From ZC4RG35 sp964571765 (lineage in GTDB: Bacteria > Actinomycetota > Acidimicrobiia > Spongiisociales > ZC4RG35), in assembly GCA_964571765.1 (NCBI GenBank), contig CAZNDH010000021.1, positions 1 to 35,084 on the forward strand: 35,084 nucleotides of DNA, read 5' to 3'. Under the pieces are notes generated by a model, which saw only the letters and a list, made by a program, of their open reading frames with translations, did no database searches and was not told the origin of the DNA. Position 1 is the first letter of the stretch; every line of letters starts with the position of its first letter. Made by a program: the position numbers and the translations under genes. Below are positions 31,736 through 35,084 of this stretch, in pieces.

Positions 31736-32938
31736 ATGGGCAGACCGATCACGATGGGGCCGAACGGCCTGGTAGTACCCGACGACCCCATCATCCCTTT
31801 CATCGAGGGTGATGGCACCGGGCCCGACATCTGGGCGGCATCGGTCCGGGTCTTCGACGCCGCGGTGGAGAAGGCATATCGCGGGGAGCGGAGGATCGCC
31901 TGGGAGGAAGTGCTTGCAGGCGAGAAGGCCCACGAGGAGCTGGGTACCTGGCTCCCCGACGAGACCGTGGAGGCCTTCGGTCGATATCTGGTGGGGATAA
32001 AAGGCCCCCTGACCACTCCTGTCGGCGGCGGTTTCCGCTCGCTCAACGTCGCTCTCCGCCAGATCCTCGACCTCTACGCATGCGTTCGCCCCCTGAGGTG
32101 GTTCTCCGGAGTCCCCTCCCCGGTGAAGGATCCCGGTCAGGTCGACATGGTGATCTTTCGGGAGAACACCGAAGACGTCTACGCCGGCATGGAGCTCGAG
32201 GAGGGCTCACCCGAAGCGACCAGGCTGATCGGCTTCCTCCGCGAGGAGTTCGGCTGGGACATCAGGCCCGATTCGGGCATTGGAGTCAAGCCGATGTCGG
32301 TGACCGGCTCGAAGCGGCTGATCAGGGCGGCGATCCGACACGCCCTGGCCAACGGCCGCCGCTCGGTGACCCTGGTCCACAAGGGGAACATCATGAAGTA
32401 CACCGAAGGGGCTTTCCGCAACTGGGGCTATGACCTGGTACGCGAGGAGTTCTCCGACGTGGCGGTCTCCTGGGCAGACTGCGGCGGGGATCCCGGCGAC
32501 CGTCTTCTCGTCCAGGACGTGATCGCCGACGCCATGCTGCAGCAGATCCTCACCCGGGCGAGCAACTTCGATGTGATCGCCACTCCCAACCTCAACGGCG
32601 ACTACCTCTCCGACGCCCTGGCGGCCCAGGTCGGCGGGATCGGGATCGCCCCGGGAGGCAACATCAACTACGACACCGGGGTGGCCGTGTTCGAGGCGAC
32701 TCATGGAACCGCACCCAAGTACGCCGGCCTGGACAGGGTCAACCCCGGCTCGGTGATCCTCTCCGGCGAGATGATGTTCCGCTACATGGGCTGGGATGGC
32801 GCCGCCGACCTGATCATCAAGGGTCTAGAGGGGGCCATCGCCGCCCGGACGGTTACCTACGACTTCGCACGTCTCACCGACGACGCCACCGAGGTCAAGA
32901 CCTCGGAGTTCGGTGACGCCATCATCTCCCACATGTAG
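31736..32938 (+). CDS. icd: NADP-dependent isocitrate dehydrogenase
   Basis: A 400-residue homodimeric isocitrate dehydrogenase of the E. coli type, oxidising isocitrate to 2-oxoglutarate. GGGFRSLNVALRQ contains the substrate-binding serine (S102) that AceK phosphorylates in E. coli. RENTEDVYAGME, THGTAPKYAG and NPGSVILSGEMM are diagnostic. K328-Y329 in APKYAG correspond to the residues that bind the 2'-phosphate of NADP. No aceK is seen. Many actinobacteria use the unrelated monomeric enzyme, so this form is informative about lineage. The start has a good GAGGAG 8 nt upstream. Confidence 0.96.
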   Translation: MGRPITMGPNGLVVPDDPIIPFIEGDGTGPDIWAASVRVFDAAVEKAYRGERRIAWEEVLAGEKAHEELGTWLPDETVEAFGRYLVGIKGPLTTPVGGGFRSLNVALRQILDLYACVRPLRWFSGVPSPVKDPGQVDMVIFRENTEDVYAGMELEEGSPEATRLIGFLREEFGWDIRPDSGIGVKPMSVTGSKRLIRAAIRHALANGRRSVTLVHKGNIMKYTEGAFRNWGYDLVREEFSDVAVSWADCGGDPGDRLLVQDVIADAMLQQILTRASNFDVIATPNLNGDYLSDALAAQVGGIGIAPGGNINYDTGVAVFEATHGTAPKYAGLDRVNPGSVILSGEMMFRYMGWDGAADLIIKGLEGAIAARTVTYDFARLTDDATEVKTSEFGDAIISHM

Positions 32939-32972
32939 GGTGGCACTCCGGACCTCCGCTAGGTCTGTGGAC

Positions 32973-33223
32973 ACTCTCACGGGGACCCAGAAGGAGGTTG
33001 CGTGAGCGTCGAGCGACACCGGCACGCGGTGGTTATGGGAGCAGGGCTTGGGGTCTACTGGCTGCACGGATGATGGGACGATCGCTGCCACCTTGGGGAT
33101 GAGCGTCCGCACCGTGGGGAACCACCTGGCTCGGTCTACCCCAAGCTCGGTGTCAGCAATGGCGTCGAGCTCGCACTTCTCTCCGAGGAGTCTGGTCGGG
33201 GGGAGGCCACCGCGCTTCCCTAA
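32973..33223 (+). pseudogene. Decayed LuxR/NarL-type regulator, C-terminal HTH remnant
   Basis: Three pieces of one LuxR-type DNA-binding domain appear in order but in different frames. TLTGTQKEVA (32973-33002) resembles the domain's opening and ends in a TGA. TIAATLGMSVRTVGNHLA (33078-33131) is the recognition helix-turn-helix. SVYPKLGVSNGVELALL (from 33131) is the closing dimer helix and runs to a TAA at 33221-33223. A one-base deletion near 33131-33134 explains the last shift. The receiver domain is missing. The rest of the gap between icd and nadB (32939-32972 and 33224-33315) shows only a short GACCT/AGGTC hairpin at 32951-32965. Confidence 0.75.
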
Positions 33224-33315
33224 CATCGCCGAAACGTCCGGGAGCCATCATCGACCGTATCCCAATTTGGAGCGCGCCAGCGGCTGCCCGCTGGAGTTGA
33301 GGTGCCCCGTCGGCC

Positions 33316-34830
33316 ATGGTGAAGATCGTCGAGCTCGACGCGCCTCTCGTGGTGGGATCTGGGGTGGCCGGACTTACGGCGGCATTGGCGCTGGAGCGGG
33401 CCTTCGTTCTCTCTTCGGGTGACCCAGGGTCCTCATGGTGGGCACAAGGGGGCGTCGCTGCAGCAATCGGGCCCGGTGACACCCCCTATCTCCATGCTCG
33501 TGACACCGTCGCCGCCGGGGCCGGGCTGGCGGCGATCGAGGCCGCGGAGATCCTCGCCGATGGTGGCCCCGAGGCCGTCTCCCGGTTGATCGCGCGGGGT
33601 GCCGAGTTCGACCACGACCCCGACGGTGTGCTCCTCCTCGGCCATCAGGGGCACCAAGGTGCGGGTCGGGTGGTCCGCTACGACGGCGATGCCACCGGTG
33701 CGGAGGTGATGCGGGTCCTCACCGAGGCGGCCGACTCGGCCGACACCGTCGAGATGATCGAAGCCCGGGGGGTCGACCTGGTCCGGGGCGGGGAGAGGGT
33801 CGTCGGGGTTCTGACTGCACGGGGGAAGCGGCGTGTGGCCTACCTGGCTCCGGCGGTGATCATGGCGACCGGTGGGGTGGGTCGCATGTTCTCCCACACC
33901 ACCAACCCCGGGGGGGTCACCGGTGACGGCATCGTCATGGCCGGGCGGGCCGGGGCCCGACTCGCCGACCTGGAGTTCACCCAGTTTCATCCCACTGCGC
34001 TCCGGGTCGGCAAGGACCCGATGCCCCCCCTGCCCGAGATCCTCAGGGCTGAGGGGGCCACTCTGGTCGACCCCCATGGCAGCCGGTTCATGGACCGCTA
34101 CCACCCTGACGGCGAGTTGGCTCCGGGCGACATGGTGGCCCGAGCCATCTTCTGGCAATACGACAGAGGGTCGGGCGCCTACCTCGATGCTCGACGGATA
34201 ACCCACTTTCACGAGAGGTTCCCCACGGTCACCGCCCACGCCACGTCGGTGAACCTCGATCCGTCCGAGCACCTGCTCCCGGTGTTCCCCGCGGCCCACT
34301 TCTACATCGGGGGTATCGATGTCGACACCTGGGGTCGCACCTCGGTGGAGGGCCTGTGGGCGGTGGGCGAGTGCGCCTCGACCGGCGCCCACGGGGCGGA
34401 GCGCCTCCCTTTCAACTCGCTGCTCGAGGGCCTGGTGTTCGGCGTCCGGGTAGCCGCCGACGTGGGCCGGGGCTCACCACTGCCCGATGCCCCGTTGCGG
34501 GTTCCCGTCGAGGCGCTTGAGCTGCCCATGGTGGCGGGGCCGGCCCTCGAGGACCTACGCAGGATCATGTGGGATCGGGTTGGCCTGGTGCGTACCGGCG
34601 ATCGGCTTCAGGAGGCCCGACACGCCCTCAACGACCTGGAGAACGTGCTGCGGCGCACCCTGGCGGGGCGTAATGCCGTCGAGTTGGGCCTGATGATGGT
34701 GATGGCGGCCCTGCGGCGAACCGAGTCGAGGGGGGTCCACTATCGGGCCGACCACCCCGAGACCGATCCGGTGCAGGCCCACCGAGCGATGATCGACGCC
34801 GGCGGCGTAGACCTGGTAGCCATCCGCTGA
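33316..34830 (+). CDS. nadB: L-aspartate oxidase
   Basis: NadB oxidises L-aspartate to iminoaspartate for quinolinate and NAD synthesis, using FAD. The 504-residue protein has the dinucleotide loop VVGSGVAGLTAAL at 12-24, the SSWWAQGGVAAAI block, the substrate-site region EFTQFHPTAL, ILRAEGATLVDPHGSRF, VGECASTGAHGAERL and the oxidase-specific RRTESRGVHYRADHP. The last motif separates it from succinate dehydrogenase flavoproteins. The link between the first two FAD blocks is a few residues shorter than usual. nadA and nadC, its usual neighbours, are not in the window. The ATG has only a weak ribosome site. Confidence 0.94.
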   Translation: MVKIVELDAPLVVGSGVAGLTAALALERAFVLSSGDPGSSWWAQGGVAAAIGPGDTPYLHARDTVAAGAGLAAIEAAEILADGGPEAVSRLIARGAEFDHDPDGVLLLGHQGHQGAGRVVRYDGDATGAEVMRVLTEAADSADTVEMIEARGVDLVRGGERVVGVLTARGKRRVAYLAPAVIMATGGVGRMFSHTTNPGGVTGDGIVMAGRAGARLADLEFTQFHPTALRVGKDPMPPLPEILRAEGATLVDPHGSRFMDRYHPDGELAPGDMVARAIFWQYDRGSGAYLDARRITHFHERFPTVTAHATSVNLDPSEHLLPVFPAAHFYIGGIDVDTWGRTSVEGLWAVGECASTGAHGAERLPFNSLLEGLVFGVRVAADVGRGSPLPDAPLRVPVEALELPMVAGPALEDLRRIMWDRVGLVRTGDRLQEARHALNDLENVLRRTLAGRNAVELGLMMVMAALRRTESRGVHYRADHPETDPVQAHRAMIDAGGVDLVAIR

Positions 34831-34845
34831 GCTGAACTCGGTGCG

Positions 34846-35084
34846 CTAGTCGCCGACGATGTGGCCGTCCCGCAGCTCGACGACCTCGTCGGCCAGGGAG
34901 AGCGGTGCCGGATCGTGGGTGGCGATGATCACCGACACCGCCTCGCGGCGAACCAGGTCATGGATAAGCTCGATGATGGTCTGACCGGTCCGGGAGTCGA
35001 GCTGGCCGGTGGGCTCATCGGCGAGGAGGAGCTTTGGCCGGTTGGCCAGGGCCCGAGCAATGGCTACCCGTTGCTGCTCGCCAC
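34846..35084 (-). CDS. ABC transporter ATP-binding protein, 3' end only
   Basis: The last 78 or so codons of an ABC ATPase; the 5' part lies beyond the window edge. The translation starts in the signature helix (GEQQRVAIARALANRP), continues through Walker B and the D-loop (LLLADEPTGQLDS), the H-loop (IIATHDP) and ends DEVVELRDGHIVGD. ADEPTGQLD is typical of the MacB/LolD/FtsE-like group that works with FtsX-type permeases. It is convergent with nadB, 15 nt apart. Confidence 0.92.
   Translation of the reverse strand, partial: GEQQRVAIARALANRPKLLLADEPTGQLDSRTGQTIIELIHDLVRREAVSVIIATHDPAPLSLADEVVELRDGHIVGD

Overview
The window looks like a chromosomal segment of a high-GC actinobacterium, most likely an uncultivated member of the Acidimicrobiia or a close relative. 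This rests on composition, dense coding with 4-nt start/stop overlaps, a mycothiol-dependent-isomerase-fold protein, frequent GTG/TTG starts, and many start codons placed 5-7 nt after a TANNNT-like -10 box (leaderless transcripts). The taxonomic call is inference. No tRNA, rRNA, CRISPR array, intact insertion sequence or prophage was seen. Most genes are housekeeping or catabolic.

Layout. 1-379 is non-coding with inverted repeats. 380-4849 is central carbon metabolism: transaldolase (minus), then a plus-strand run of a small B12-binding mutase subunit, sucC, sucD and a DinB/MDMPI-fold protein. 4889-9732 is envelope and export: LemA, a DUF2207 membrane protein, a VanY-like peptidase and a Tat-type amidohydrolase. 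9825-14023 holds a methyltransferase, a Nudix hydrolase and the histidine-degradation pair hutH-hutI. 14135-24004 is rich in CoA-thioester and tryptophan-catabolism genes: hotdog thioesterase, CoA-binding protein, acyl-CoA dehydrogenase, enoyl-CoA hydratase, Rid-family protein, then SDR-kynA-kynU and a benzoate/aminobenzoate-type CoA ligase. A cysteine-free HesB/IscA-like protein, inorganic pyrophosphatase and a ParB/Srx-fold protein resembling free-serine kinases (SbnI/SerK) lie among them. 24037-28453 has DNA polymerase IV, a PlsC-type acyltransferase, two membrane proteins and a rhodanese. 28529-32938 is one-carbon, purine and TCA metabolism: purN-purH, folD, icd. 32973-33223 is a decayed LuxR-type regulator. 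nadB and the 3' end of an ABC-transporter ATPase close the window.

How the genes work together. KynA and KynU convert tryptophan towards anthranilate (a formamidase is not visible here). The CoA ligase, dehydrogenase, hydratase, Rid protein and thioesterase match the accessory set I know from the aerobic 2-aminobenzoyl-CoA route, although its hallmark monooxygenase/reductase is absent from the window. The B12 subunit plus SucCD would link methylmalonyl-CoA to succinate. PurN, PurH and FolD share 10-formyl-THF chemistry.

Most worth a second look: a pair of about 155-bp intergenic repeats with imperfect terminal inverted repeats, directly upstream of the CoA ligase and of folD; the serine-kinase-like gene with two DnaA-box sequences at its promoter and ppa beside it; the cysteine-free IscA-like protein; an apparent ATC start for purN; and the recurring leaderless promoter geometry.
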